DNA of 64,000 nucleotides, from the NCBI GenBank assembly GCA_963620035.1, contig CAVEXN010000004.1, positions 1 to 64,000 on the forward strand. The letters run 5' to 3'. Positions 25,821-34,123 of this stretch are shown here, piece by piece; within the stretch, counting starts at the first letter, position 1, and each line of letters begins with the position of its first letter. The position numbers were made by a program, and so were the translations under genes. Below the pieces are notes generated by a model that made no database searches, had not been told where the DNA came from, and saw only the letters and a list, made by a program, of their open reading frames with translations. The DNA is from F23-D06 sp963620035. Its GTDB lineage: Bacteria > Bacteroidota > Bacteroidia > Bacteroidales > WCHB1-69.

Positions 25821-26558
25821 TCAGTTCGATACTCGTTTCCAGTCGCGGAACCAGCTGCGGACTCTGAGCCCGATGACACCAAAGATGGCCTCTTTGAAGA
25901 TGCCGGAGCTCATCTTTGACACGCCTGCGGTCCGGTCCTTGAAGATGATGGGCACTTCAACGATCTTGTAGCCGAGTTTGTACATGTTGAATTTCATCTC
26001 TATCTGGAAGCCGTAGCCGATATGCTTGATTTTGGAGAAGTCAACGGTTTTGAGCGCCGACACACGGTAGCATTTGAAGCCCGCGGTGGTGTCGTGGACG
26101 GGGATTCCCAGCATGATGCGCACGTACATGGAGCCGTAATAGGACATGAGCAGCCGTCCGATGGGCCAGTTCAACACGTTGACGCCGTTGCAGTATCGCG
26201 ACCCGATGGCCAAGTCGGCGTTTTGCCCGACACAGGCATCATAAAGGCGCTGCAAGTCGTGCGGGTCGTGCGAGAAGTCGGCATCCATCTCGAACACAAA
26301 GTCATAGTTGCGTTCGATGGCCCACTTGAAGCCGTGTATGTAGGCGGTGCCCAGCCCCAGTTTGCCGCTCCGTTCTTCGATGAACAGCCGTCCCTCAAAT
26401 TCTGGAATCAGCCCCTTCACGATGTCTGCGGTGCCGTCGGGCGAGTTGTCGTCAATGATGAGGATATGCACGTCGATGAGCCCGAAGATGGTCCTGATGA
26501 TGTTTTCGACGTTCTCTTTTTCTTTGTAAGTCGGGATTATGACAAGTCTTTTGTCCAT
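25821..26558 (-). CDS. Polyprenol-phosphate mannosyltransferase-like GT2
   Basis: 245 residues, no membrane helices. The GT2 core reads RLVIIPTYKEKENVENIIRT, ILIIDDNSPDGTADIV, FVFEMDADFSHDP (DxD equivalent), IGSRYCNGVN and FKDRTAGVSKMSSGIFKEA, which are the marks of dolichyl/polyprenyl-phosphate mannose synthases of the short bacterial type. It probably transfers a sugar from NDP-sugar to a lipid carrier for envelope glycans. It is the third gene of asd, EEP, GT2, small protein on the - strand, with gaps of 10-33 bp. Confidence 0.9.
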   Translation of the reverse strand: MDKRLVIIPTYKEKENVENIIRTIFGLIDVHILIIDDNSPDGTADIVKGLIPEFEGRLFIEERSGKLGLGTAYIHGFKWAIERNYDFVFEMDADFSHDPHDLQRLYDACVGQNADLAIGSRYCNGVNVLNWPIGRLLMSYYGSMYVRIMLGIPVHDTTAGFKCYRVSALKTVDFSKIKHIGYGFQIEMKFNMYKLGYKIVEVPIIFKDRTAGVSKMSSGIFKEAIFGVIGLRVRSWFRDWKRVSN

Positions 26559-26570
26559 GTTGATGTTTGG

Positions 26571-27596
26571 TTATTTTGACAATATGATATATACGGGCAG
26601 GTGGTCGCTGAAGCCACCTTGATAGATGCCGCCGGCGTAGGTGCGGAACGGGTAGTTGGTGTAGGAGCCGGACATAGTGAACATGAAGTTGCGCTGGAAA
26701 ACGTTGGCCTCTGTGAAACGGTACGTGTCGGGGGCGGCTTTCACCAGCGAGCCGGAAACGATGATGTTGTCGAGCATGTCCCATGAGTCGCGGTAGGCAT
26801 AAGATCCGATGCCTTTGCGGTACATTTTCCACATCGGGTTGTAAAGGTCGTTTGGCGACAACGCTTTTGCGGAGGTTTTCGTCTTGAGCCCGTTCATCAG
26901 GCTTTTCGAGTCGGGGTTGTCGTTAAGGTCGCCCATGATGATGATTTTGGGGTTTACGTAGCATTGCTGCAAGGAGTCGGCGATGTGCCGTGAAAGCTGA
27001 GCGGCGGCCATGCGCAAGGGCATGCTTTTCTTTTCGCCGCCGAGTTTTGAGGGCCAATGGTTCACCAGGATGAACAGCGTGTCGGTCCGGTCGAGCACGC
27101 CGGCCATCAGCCATTGGTCGCGGGTGATGAAGTCGGGATTGCCGGCCACTTTGAGCGAAGTGGCCTTTGTGGAAATCACGGTGAAGCGTGCCGGGTTGTA
27201 GAAAAAGGCCACATCGACGCCGCGTCTGTCGGGCGAGTCGTGGTGACAGACCTTGAGTCCGTAAGGTTTCAGCCGTTCGGTGGCGGCGAGGTCCAGCATC
27301 ACCTGTTCGTTTTCCACCTCAGAGACGCCCAACACGGCAAGTCCGCCGTCCATGGCAGCAATCTCTGCAATCACGCGCGAAAGGTTTTCCAGTTTGGCGC
27401 GGTACCTTTCTGCTGTCCACATATAGTCGCCGTCGGGCAGAAACTGTTCGTCGTTCTTCAGCGGGTCGTTGACCGTGTCGAACAGGTTTTCCATGTTATA
27501 GAACCCGACAATGGCTTTTCGGTGCGGGTTCTGGGCGGAAAGCGTGGCGCCGAGGTACAGCGGCAGCAAGGCGGCGAGCAGGATCAGTCTCTTCAT
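26571..27596 (-). CDS. Exported endonuclease/exonuclease/phosphatase family protein
   Basis: 341 residues from the ATG at 27596 (signal peptide MKRLILLAALLPLYLGATLSAQ). The EEP domain: IVGFYNMENLFDT, VLGVSEVENEQVM (metal Glu), DVAFFYNP, LFILVNHWPSKLGG, IIMGDLNDNPDS and a C-terminal GGFSDHLPVYIILS with the Asp-His pair. It is a periplasmic or surface phosphodiesterase or nuclease of unknown substrate. Unlike the EEP gene at 14.07-15.23 kb, it lacks membrane anchors. It starts 10 bp after asd, so the two are in one transcript. Confidence 0.88.
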   Translation of the reverse strand: MKRLILLAALLPLYLGATLSAQNPHRKAIVGFYNMENLFDTVNDPLKNDEQFLPDGDYMWTAERYRAKLENLSRVIAEIAAMDGGLAVLGVSEVENEQVMLDLAATERLKPYGLKVCHHDSPDRRGVDVAFFYNPARFTVISTKATSLKVAGNPDFITRDQWLMAGVLDRTDTLFILVNHWPSKLGGEKKSMPLRMAAAQLSRHIADSLQQCYVNPKIIIMGDLNDNPDSKSLMNGLKTKTSAKALSPNDLYNPMWKMYRKGIGSYAYRDSWDMLDNIIVSGSLVKAAPDTYRFTEANVFQRNFMFTMSGSYTNYPFRTYAGGIYQGGFSDHLPVYIILSK

Positions 27597-27606
27597 CAGC
27601 AGGATT

Positions 27607-28614
27607 TTAACGGTTAAAGGGAACATTTTTCAGGAACTTGTCCCTGACCAGTTCGGCGATCTGTACAGCGTTGGTGGCGGCGCCTTTGCGCAGGTTGTCC
27701 CCTACCACCCACAAGTTTAGGGTGTTGGGTTGTGAGAAGTCGCGGCGTATGCGGCCCACGAAGACAGCGTCGTGTCCTTGTGCGGTGAGCGGCATCGGAT
27801 AGAGGTCGCGGGTGGGGTCGTCCTGGACTTCTACGCCGGGCATGTTTCCAAGCATTTCAACGACATCCCCGAGGCGGTAGTCGCGGAGCAGTTCCACGTT
27901 GACGGCTTCGGAATGGCCGCCCGTGACGGGCACGCGCACAACGGTTGCAGTGACCTGAATGTTATTGTCGCCGAGAATCTTACGCGTTTCGTTCACCAGT
28001 TTCATCTCTTCGGTGGTGTAGCCGTTGTCCTCGAACGTGCCGCCGTGAGGGAAGAGGTTCAGGTCGATCTGATGCGGGTAGGCCTTCTCGCAGGTTTCGC
28101 CGCTCCGCTCTTTCATGAGTTGGTTCACGGCTTTCATGCCCGAGCCGGTCACCGACTGGTATGTAGAGACTACGATGCGTTTGATGCCGTAATTCCTGTG
28201 AAGCGGGCACAGTGCCATCACCATCTGTATGGTGGAGCAGTTCGGGTTGGCGATGATGTTGTCGTTGCTGCCGATCACGTCGCCGTTCACTTCCGGCACC
28301 ACTAAAGGAATGTCCGGATTGCTGCGCCATGCGGAAGAGTTGTCTATCACTTTCGTCCCCTTTGCGGCGAAAAGAGGCGCATATTTGAGCGAAGGACCGC
28401 TGCCTGCCGAGAATATCGCAATGTCAGGAGCCTTTTCGATGGCTTCCTCTGCGCTGATTACCTGATATGATTTTCCGCCGAATGGGATGGTTTTGCCGTA
28501 CGACTTCGGGGAGGCAACGGGTATCAACGTTTCTCCGCCGAACCCTCTTTCTTCAAGTACTTTACGCATCACTCCACCCACAAGGCCTGTGGCCCCGACC
28601 AAAGCAATTTTCAT
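27607..28614 (-). CDS. asd: Aspartate-semialdehyde dehydrogenase
   Basis: 335 residues. NADP-binding N-terminus MKIALVGATGLVGGVMRKVL, catalytic Cys in IIANPNCSTIQMVMAL, and conserved VVSTYQSVTGSGMKAVNQL, RVPVTGGHSEAVN and LRKGAATNAVQIAEL. It reduces aspartyl phosphate to the semialdehyde, feeding lysine/DAP, threonine and methionine synthesis. Its promoter lies inside the palindrome at 28656-28697: the - strand -7 element TACTTTTG is at 28668-28675, 54 bp upstream of the start. Confidence 0.96.
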   Translation of the reverse strand: MKIALVGATGLVGGVMRKVLEERGFGGETLIPVASPKSYGKTIPFGGKSYQVISAEEAIEKAPDIAIFSAGSGPSLKYAPLFAAKGTKVIDNSSAWRSNPDIPLVVPEVNGDVIGSNDNIIANPNCSTIQMVMALCPLHRNYGIKRIVVSTYQSVTGSGMKAVNQLMKERSGETCEKAYPHQIDLNLFPHGGTFEDNGYTTEEMKLVNETRKILGDNNIQVTATVVRVPVTGGHSEAVNVELLRDYRLGDVVEMLGNMPGVEVQDDPTRDLYPMPLTAQGHDAVFVGRIRRDFSQPNTLNLWVVGDNLRKGAATNAVQIAELVRDKFLKNVPFNR

Positions 28615-28655
28615 TTTCCGTTTACAATTTATACAATATTTTTAACAATGTAACG

Positions 28656-28697
28656 TTTTCAATGTTGCAAAAGTACTATTTTTTGCAACATTGAAAA
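28656..28697. promoter_or_regulatory. Mirror-image divergent promoter: 17-bp perfect inverted repeat
   Basis: Arm 28656-28672 and arm 28681-28697 are exact complements, each reading TTTTGCAACATTGAAA outward, separated by eight bases GTACTATT. The arms carry the -7 element of each divergent gene: TACTTTTG on the - strand (28668-28675, for asd) and TATTTTTTG on the + strand (28677-28685, one extra base, for the lamin-tail protein). It is also a possible operator. See findings. Confidence 0.7.
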
Positions 28698-28715
28698 TGA
28701 AAACGAATTATTTTT

Positions 28716-30437
28716 ATGAGAGTCCCTGCCCTACCGTTCACATTGCTGCTGTTGTTTGTTCTTACGGACTTGAGTACCGTTGTAAGTCAGACAGAAACGT
28801 TGCAGCGTTATGACATCGTCATCAGCGAGATCATGGCCACGCCCTCGCCCGCGATAGGCTTGCCCGTTGCCGAGTATATCGAACTGCACAACCGCCGGCC
28901 GCTGCCGTGTGTGCTGTCCGGATGGAAACTGCAAGTCGGAAGTTCCCGGAAGACCCTGCCGGAGATGACTCTCGACAGTTGCGGTTATGCTATTGTGGTC
29001 GCCGAGAAGAACAAAGGTTTATTTGGGAATATCCCTATCCAGGTCTGTGCGGTGTCGTCGTTGAGCATCAATGACGAGGGCCAAACCGTCGTGCTTTATG
29101 ACGACAATGACGAAGCCGTCCATGCGGTAGCGTTCAAGCGGAAATGGCATACGGAGTCCATCAAGCAGTCGGGCGGCTGGTCTCTGGAGATGAGGGACGA
29201 GAACCTGCCATGCCTGAGTTCTGTCAATTGGGACTCCTCCGTGTCACCGGAGGGCGGGACCCCAGGTTCGCCGAACTCGATACGTTGTGCTACAGGAGAC
29301 GACACCCCACCTTTCATTGAACGCGTCACCTTGCTCGACAATAAGACTTTGCGTGTGTTCCTGTCAGAGTCCGTATACCCTACACTCCCCCTATCGCCCG
29401 GCGACTTCAGCATTGAGCCGGATGCAAACATCGTGCAGGCGTCTGAAGTGCCGCCGTTCTATACGGCGCTTGACCTTACCTGCTCTATGCCGCTGCAGTC
29501 CGGCACGTTGTACCGCGTCTGCCTGCCCGCTGCCGTTTGCGACTGTGCCGGTAATGCTGTCGCCTATCCGGACTGCGTTTCTTGTGGCGTTGCTGAGAAA
29601 CCGCAGCCGTTTGACCTTGTCATCAATGAGGTATTGAGTCATGCGAAAGATGGAACAGATGCCGATTTCATCGAAGTATATAACCATTCTTCCCACATTA
29701 TCGACCTGAAAGATGTGAAAATAGGTTCCGGCGGCGATACGATCCCCAAGAAAGCAGTCATAGCGGCTCCTCAAGGTATTCAGCTGATGCCGCAAGCTTA
29801 CTGTGCCTTGTGCAAGAACAAAACGCTCACCTTGTCGCAATATGACTGCCCTGACCCCAATGCCTTGTACGAGTGTGATTCTCTGCCTTCGTTTGCGGCA
29901 GAGTCCGGGGTTGTGTTCCTGACAGACCGGAGCCTTCGCACCATCGACCGTTTCTCCTATTCCATCGATATGCATTATCCGAAACTGCTTACTACTGCCG
30001 GCGTAAGTTTAGAGCGCATGTCTTCGAGTCAGGCTACACAACGGAGCGACAATTGGCATTCTGCCTCTTCAACTGTGGGGTTTGCTACGCCAGGTTTTCG
30101 TAACTCTCAAGCCTCGGACGGAACCGCCTCCACATGGCTTGCAATCACCCCCGCCGTGATCTCACCCGACAACGACGGTTTCGAAGATTACGCCGAAATA
30201 TCAGTTTCTATGTCCAATGGTGAAAACAGATTGAGTGTCAGGATTTTCAATCAACAAGGCTTTCCGGTCAGGCATTTGGTCAACAATGAACTGTGCAGCC
30301 ATGAGGCGCTGTTCCGTTGGGACGGTACGGACGACAATAAACAGACTGTACCGTCAGGAATGTATGTCGTGACGGTACAGTATTGGAACCTTGACGGCAA
30401 AAGCCGACGTTTCAAGAAAGTGGTTTCCGTGCGGTAA
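28716..30437 (+). CDS. Exported lamin-tail domain protein with C-terminal gliding-type/FlgD-like domain
   Basis: 573 residues with a signal peptide (MRVPALPFTLLLLFVLTDLSTVVS). It has two lamin-tail-like domains: residues about 30-190 (DIVISEIMATPSPAIGLPVAEYIELHNRR, read in parts) and about 300-450 (LVINEVLSHAKDGTDADFIEVYN). Between them lies an Ig-like segment (LSESVYPTLPLSPGDF). The C-terminus, ITPAVISPDNDGFEDYAEIS to GMYVVTVQYWNLDGK, matches the FlgD/gliding-motility C-terminal repeats of Bacteroidota secreted proteins and may be a type IX sorting signal. It is divergent from asd and converges on the DUF4293 gene 2 bp away. Confidence 0.85.
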   Translation: MRVPALPFTLLLLFVLTDLSTVVSQTETLQRYDIVISEIMATPSPAIGLPVAEYIELHNRRPLPCVLSGWKLQVGSSRKTLPEMTLDSCGYAIVVAEKNKGLFGNIPIQVCAVSSLSINDEGQTVVLYDDNDEAVHAVAFKRKWHTESIKQSGGWSLEMRDENLPCLSSVNWDSSVSPEGGTPGSPNSIRCATGDDTPPFIERVTLLDNKTLRVFLSESVYPTLPLSPGDFSIEPDANIVQASEVPPFYTALDLTCSMPLQSGTLYRVCLPAAVCDCAGNAVAYPDCVSCGVAEKPQPFDLVINEVLSHAKDGTDADFIEVYNHSSHIIDLKDVKIGSGGDTIPKKAVIAAPQGIQLMPQAYCALCKNKTLTLSQYDCPDPNALYECDSLPSFAAESGVVFLTDRSLRTIDRFSYSIDMHYPKLLTTAGVSLERMSSSQATQRSDNWHSASSTVGFATPGFRNSQASDGTASTWLAITPAVISPDNDGFEDYAEISVSMSNGENRLSVRIFNQQGFPVRHLVNNELCSHEALFRWDGTDDNKQTVPSGMYVVTVQYWNLDGKSRRFKKVVSVR

Positions 30438-30439
30438 AC

Positions 30440-30928
30440 TTATCGCAGGCGGTCGGCGGCACGCACCAGTTTCTCGTCTTTCTTGATGAACTTGTTGGCC
30501 ATGAAAAGAGATATCGCTTCAACAAAGACCAAAATCAGCATCAGGGTCTTGTTTGCGAAAGTGAAAGTGAATGCCACGCTTTTTGCGGAAAAGTATTTGG
30601 TGAAAATAATATCCGGGCAGACCCATAGCATCAACATCAGGGTGACGAGATACACAATCATCGTGATAGAGACAATCTGCACCTGACGGATGCGCTTCTT
30701 GTAACTGAACAAGGCGGCCAGTGAGAGGGCGGCTGTGAGAACGAGACAGAAAGCGACGTAATAGAGGCGTATGGCGGCCGTGCCGTCGGGGATGTTGAGT
30801 TTCAGGACGAGAGAATTGTAAACATATTGCGCATCAGCCGTGTCAACGTAGCCCATCGGGATGAAGAGCAATACAATGGGGATGACGGCTGCGACGAGCA
30901 GGAATAGAGATTGGATTCGCTGGATCAT
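30440..30928 (-). CDS. DUF4293 family membrane protein
   Basis: 162 residues with four hydrophobic segments. The opening MIQRIQSLFLLVAAVIPIVLL is characteristic of DUF4293, a Bacteroidota-specific four-helix membrane family of unknown role. Helices lie at about 8-25, 58-76, 88-108 and 120-148, and the tail is basic (KFIKKDEKLVRAADRLR). It is the last gene of the - strand group that begins at the CoA-transferase, 91 bp after the lipoprotein gene; it may have its own promoter. Confidence 0.85.
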   Translation of the reverse strand: MIQRIQSLFLLVAAVIPIVLLFIPMGYVDTADAQYVYNSLVLKLNIPDGTAAIRLYYVAFCLVLTAALSLAALFSYKKRIRQVQIVSITMIVYLVTLMLMLWVCPDIIFTKYFSAKSVAFTFTFANKTLMLILVFVEAISLFMANKFIKKDEKLVRAADRLR

Positions 30929-31019
30929 AGTTTTGCTTTTTTCTGTTTCTGATAATGTTAAAAGATGAAAAGAAATATGTTGTTTTTATTTGTTTCAGTA
31001 CAGGGCAATTCCGGAAAAG

Positions 31020-31622
31020 TCAGTTGTTTTTTTCGGAACTGATGGTTTGGTGCAAGGTCACGGCAGGCAGTTTCATTTGTTTCTTGCCAACATAAAGGTA
31101 TGGGGTGAACTTGACGGCAACATTCGATTCCTTGTTGCTGCCGGAGCCGTCAAGGTTCCTGACGCAGCGTATGATGTCGCCGACCTCCTTTTTCTTCAAC
31201 ACATCGGCCAGATTGACCTGGACGGGGAAGGGGATTATGGTAGTATTGGAGGGATTGACGTAATATTCAACGTTGTGGCTGCTGCCTTTGGCCAAGAACT
31301 TGTCCTCAAGGTAGAGTTCATAGTCGTATCCGATGAGCCTGGCCATATTCCTGGTGTTGTTCTTAACCTTGACCATCACTTTACAGGACACATTGAAATC
31401 CTTGTCTTTGATGGCTTTGGCTGCCTTCGTCATATTGGTGACGGATAGGTCTGACAGTCCGTTGACGTTGCTCATGTTGATGTCGGCCCAGATGACATCT
31501 GCCACGTGGTCCATCTCGAACTCGCAATTTGAAAGACGTGCAAACTGTATGACGCTGCATCCGTCTGTGACAAGGCAGAGTACGAGGATAAAGAGAGGCA
31601 GTGTTTTATTGTTATTGGGCAT
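31020..31622 (-). CDS. LEA14-like (WHy domain) lipoprotein
   Basis: 200 residues. Lipoprotein signal with lipobox Cys (LFILVLCLVTDGCSV). The body has the late-embryogenesis-abundant/WHy pattern: VKVKNNTRNMARLIGYDYELYLEDKFLAKG and VNPSNTTIIPFPVQVNLADVL, alternating beta strands that resemble LEA type 2 domains. No catalytic motif is seen. It starts 12 bp after the LolD-like ABC ATPase gene ends, so it may be functionally tied to it or to envelope lipoprotein handling. Confidence 0.65.
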   Translation of the reverse strand: MPNNNKTLPLFILVLCLVTDGCSVIQFARLSNCEFEMDHVADVIWADINMSNVNGLSDLSVTNMTKAAKAIKDKDFNVSCKVMVKVKNNTRNMARLIGYDYELYLEDKFLAKGSSHNVEYYVNPSNTTIIPFPVQVNLADVLKKKEVGDIIRCVRNLDGSGSNKESNVAVKFTPYLYVGKKQMKLPAVTLHQTISSEKNN

Positions 31623-31634
31623 CGTGGAGATTGG

Positions 31635-32291
31635 CTAATGCGAGATGACTTTGCCGTCTTGAAGCATTATTTTGCAGTCAGACAGGGAAGCAAGTTCCTC
31701 GTTATGCGTAACGATGATGAAAGTTTGATGAAATCGGTCGCGAAGTTCAAAGAACAGCCGGTGAAGGTTCCGGGCGTTCTCCGTGTCGAGGTTTCCGGAG
31801 GGCTCGTCGGCAAGGATCAGTTCCGGGTTGTTCATCAGAGCCCTTGCCACGGCAACGCGTTGCTGTTCGCCGCCGGACAGTTCGGAGGGTTTGTGGTCTT
31901 TGCGATCCGTCAGTTTCAGAAAGTCGAGCAGTTCTGCAGCATGGAGAATAGCCTCTTTTTTCTTGAGTCCGGCTATCAGTCCGGGCATTGCGACATTCTC
32001 GACGGCGGTAAATTCGGGCAGCAGGTGATGAAACTGGTAAACGAACCCGATATGGCGGTTGCGGTATTCCGAAAGGTTGTCGTCGTTCAGCTTGGAGATG
32101 TCGGTGCCGTTCAGGATTATCTTACCCGAATCGGGGCGGTCGAGTGTGCCCATAAGATGAAGCAAAGTGGACTTGCCGGCCCCCGAGGGACCGACAATCG
32201 TTGCCACTTTGGAACTGTCTATCGTGAGATCTACGGATTTCAGCACATGCAGGGCACCATAGCTTTTCTCAACGCGACGTATTTCGATCAT
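31635..32291 (-). CDS. lolD: LolD-type ABC transporter ATP-binding protein
   Basis: 218 residues from the ATG at 32291 (the frame upstream is the shadow of etfA). Walker A GPSGAGKSTLLHLMG, Q-loop VYQFHHLLPEFTAVENV, signature LSGGEQQRVAVARAL, Walker B LILADEPSGNLD, then IIVTHNEELA. The MacB/LolD/FtsE class drives lipoprotein release or peptide export from the inner membrane. No permease gene is adjacent. It starts 2 bp after etfA ends, an unusual neighbour that suggests read-through from the flavoprotein operon. Confidence 0.85.
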   Translation of the reverse strand: MIEIRRVEKSYGALHVLKSVDLTIDSSKVATIVGPSGAGKSTLLHLMGTLDRPDSGKIILNGTDISKLNDDNLSEYRNRHIGFVYQFHHLLPEFTAVENVAMPGLIAGLKKKEAILHAAELLDFLKLTDRKDHKPSELSGGEQQRVAVARALMNNPELILADEPSGNLDTENARNLHRLFFELRDRFHQTFIIVTHNEELASLSDCKIMLQDGKVISH

Positions 32292-32293
32292 TG

Positions 32294-33301
32294 CTATTTC
32301 CTGATTTCTTTGGCCAATCTGGCGGTAAGCATCGGGATTATTTTGTGGACGTCGCCTACGATGCTCACGTCGGAGACGCCGAAAATCGGGGCGAACTTGT
32401 CTTTGTTGATGGCAATGATGAAGTCGGACTCTTCCATGCCGGCGAGGTGCTGGATGGCTCCGCTGATGCCGCATGCCATATAGAGTGCCGGGCGGACGGT
32501 CTTGCCGGTCTGGCCGACCTGACGGCTGTGGTCGATGATACCGGCATCCACCATTGCGCGGGAAGAGGACACCTCTGCGCCGGGCAGCACGTCTGCCAAT
32601 GCCTGAAGTTCATCAAAACCGGCCTTGTTTCCGACGCCGCGGCCGCCGGAAACGAGAATCTTGGCCTCCGTGATGTCAACGGCGCCTTTGTCTTTCTTGA
32701 CATCCTTCACCAGACGGACTTTGAACTTGCTGCTGTCGAATTGGGGCTTGAAGTCCACGATTTCGCCTTTGCGGGAGGCATCTCGTTCCATTTTCTGCAT
32801 CACACCCGGACGGACGGTTGACATCTGCGGTCTGTGTTCCGTATTCAGGATGGTGGCCATCAGGTTGCCGCCGAAAGCAGGACGTGTAGATGCAAGCTGC
32901 ATGTCTTCCGTGATTTCCAGTTTGGTACAGTCGGCAGTCAGCCCGGTGTTCAGACGGCAGGCAAGCCTCGGGGCCAGGTCACGACCTATCGTAGAGGCTC
33001 CGATCAGTATGATGCTGGGGTTGTAAGCCTGCACCATTTGGCAGATGGCCTGCGTATATTGTTCAGTCAGGTAGTGTTCAAGTTCGGGGGCATCCATGCA
33101 GATGACCTCGTCTGCACCATACTCGACAAGCATCTGTGCCTGGTCCTTGATGTTGTGTCCGGCAAGCACGGCGACGACTTTTTCCTTAAGGTCTGCCGAA
33201 AGTTCATGTGCCTTACCGAGCAGCTCCAGTGCTACGGGTTGGATGATGCCGTCGCGCTGTTCAACGAATACATAAATGTTCTTATAATCGGATTTTTCCA
33301 T
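32294..33301 (-). CDS. etfA: Electron transfer flavoprotein, alpha subunit
   Basis: 335 residues. The C-terminal FAD-binding domain is complete: SGGRGVGNKAGFDELQALAD, EVSSSRAMVDAGIIDHSRQVGQTGKTVRP, YMACGISGAIQHLAGM and IAINKDKFAPIFGVSDVSIVGD. The N-terminal domain (YKNIYVFVEQRDGIIQPVALEL) is of the acyl-CoA dehydrogenase-linked type. Together with EtfB it passes electrons between NADH, acyl-CoA dehydrogenase and ferredoxin or the respiratory chain; whether it bifurcates cannot be told here. It starts 17 bp after etfB. Confidence 0.95.
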   Translation of the reverse strand: MEKSDYKNIYVFVEQRDGIIQPVALELLGKAHELSADLKEKVVAVLAGHNIKDQAQMLVEYGADEVICMDAPELEHYLTEQYTQAICQMVQAYNPSIILIGASTIGRDLAPRLACRLNTGLTADCTKLEITEDMQLASTRPAFGGNLMATILNTEHRPQMSTVRPGVMQKMERDASRKGEIVDFKPQFDSSKFKVRLVKDVKKDKGAVDITEAKILVSGGRGVGNKAGFDELQALADVLPGAEVSSSRAMVDAGIIDHSRQVGQTGKTVRPALYMACGISGAIQHLAGMEESDFIIAINKDKFAPIFGVSDVSIVGDVHKIIPMLTARLAKEIRK

Positions 33302-33318
33302 TTTTGTTCGGTTCTCGG

Positions 33319-34101
33319 TTAAATAATATGTTTCTCTTTCAGTTTGTTGACGATAAGTTCGACGGCCTCGTCGGGACTCAATTCAAAGATTTCGCCGGGC
33401 TGTTTCTGCGGTTTGGCGAAGGACTTTTTCACGCGTGTGGGAGATCCGGAGAGACCGAGGCGTTTTTCGTCCACTTGAAGTTTGTCGGCGCTCCATACCT
33501 CGACTTCCTTGTCGTACGCTTCCATAATACCTTTCACGGTCATATAGCGGGGTTTCAAGGCTGAGGAGAGCACGGTGAGCACGCAAGGTGTATCCACTTC
33601 GAGGATCTGGTAACCCTCTTCGGTCTCTTTCGTCACGGTGCATCGTTTGTTGCCGTCGAACTCGAGGTTCATGGCATAGGTGACCTGCGGGAGGTCAAGG
33701 TGCTGGGCCAGAGACACCGGCGTCTGTGCCGTGTCGCCGTCGATGGCCTGACGGCCCGCAAGAATGAGGTCGTAGCCGATCTCGCGGACTGCGCAAGACA
33801 ACGCGTACGAAGTGGCCAGCGTGTCAGCGCCGGCGAATTTGCGGTCAGACAAAAGCACGGCACGGTCGGCGCCCATAGCGAAAGCCTCGCGGCAGATGAC
33901 GTCTGCCTGGAGCGGACCCATCGTAAGGACGGTCACGTGTGCGCCGAACTTGTCTTTCAGTTGCAGCGCCATCTCGAGGGCTGCGGCATCGTCCGGGTTC
34001 AATATGCTGGGGACGCCTTCCCTGATCAGCGTGCCCTTGACAGGATCGATCTTGATGACATTAGTGTTGGGGACCTGTTTTATCGTTACTATAATATTCA
34101 T
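33319..34101 (-). CDS. etfB: Electron transfer flavoprotein, beta subunit
   Basis: 260 residues from the ATG at 34101. ETF beta hallmarks: MNIIVTIKQVPNTNVIKIDP, LNPDDAAALEMALQLKDKFG, VTVLTMGP, GADRAVLLSDRKFAGADTLATSYAL, YDLILAGRQAIDGDTAQTP (AMP/FAD-binding) and KPRYMTVKGIMEAYDKEVE. It pairs with EtfA. It lies between the acyl-CoA dehydrogenase (22 bp) and etfA (17 bp), the usual arrangement for butyryl-CoA dehydrogenase systems. Confidence 0.95.
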   Translation of the reverse strand: MNIIVTIKQVPNTNVIKIDPVKGTLIREGVPSILNPDDAAALEMALQLKDKFGAHVTVLTMGPLQADVICREAFAMGADRAVLLSDRKFAGADTLATSYALSCAVREIGYDLILAGRQAIDGDTAQTPVSLAQHLDLPQVTYAMNLEFDGNKRCTVTKETEEGYQILEVDTPCVLTVLSSALKPRYMTVKGIMEAYDKEVEVWSADKLQVDEKRLGLSGSPTRVKKSFAKPQKQPGEIFELSPDEAVELIVNKLKEKHII

Positions 34102-34123
34102 AGTCTCTTGTGGTGTAAGTTTA

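Noticed and set aside
28677..28685. + strand promoter of the lamin-tail gene as a strict TAnnTTTG
   Set aside because: The spacing has one extra base (TATTTTTTG), so it is not counted as an exact match; it is kept only as part of the palindrome.
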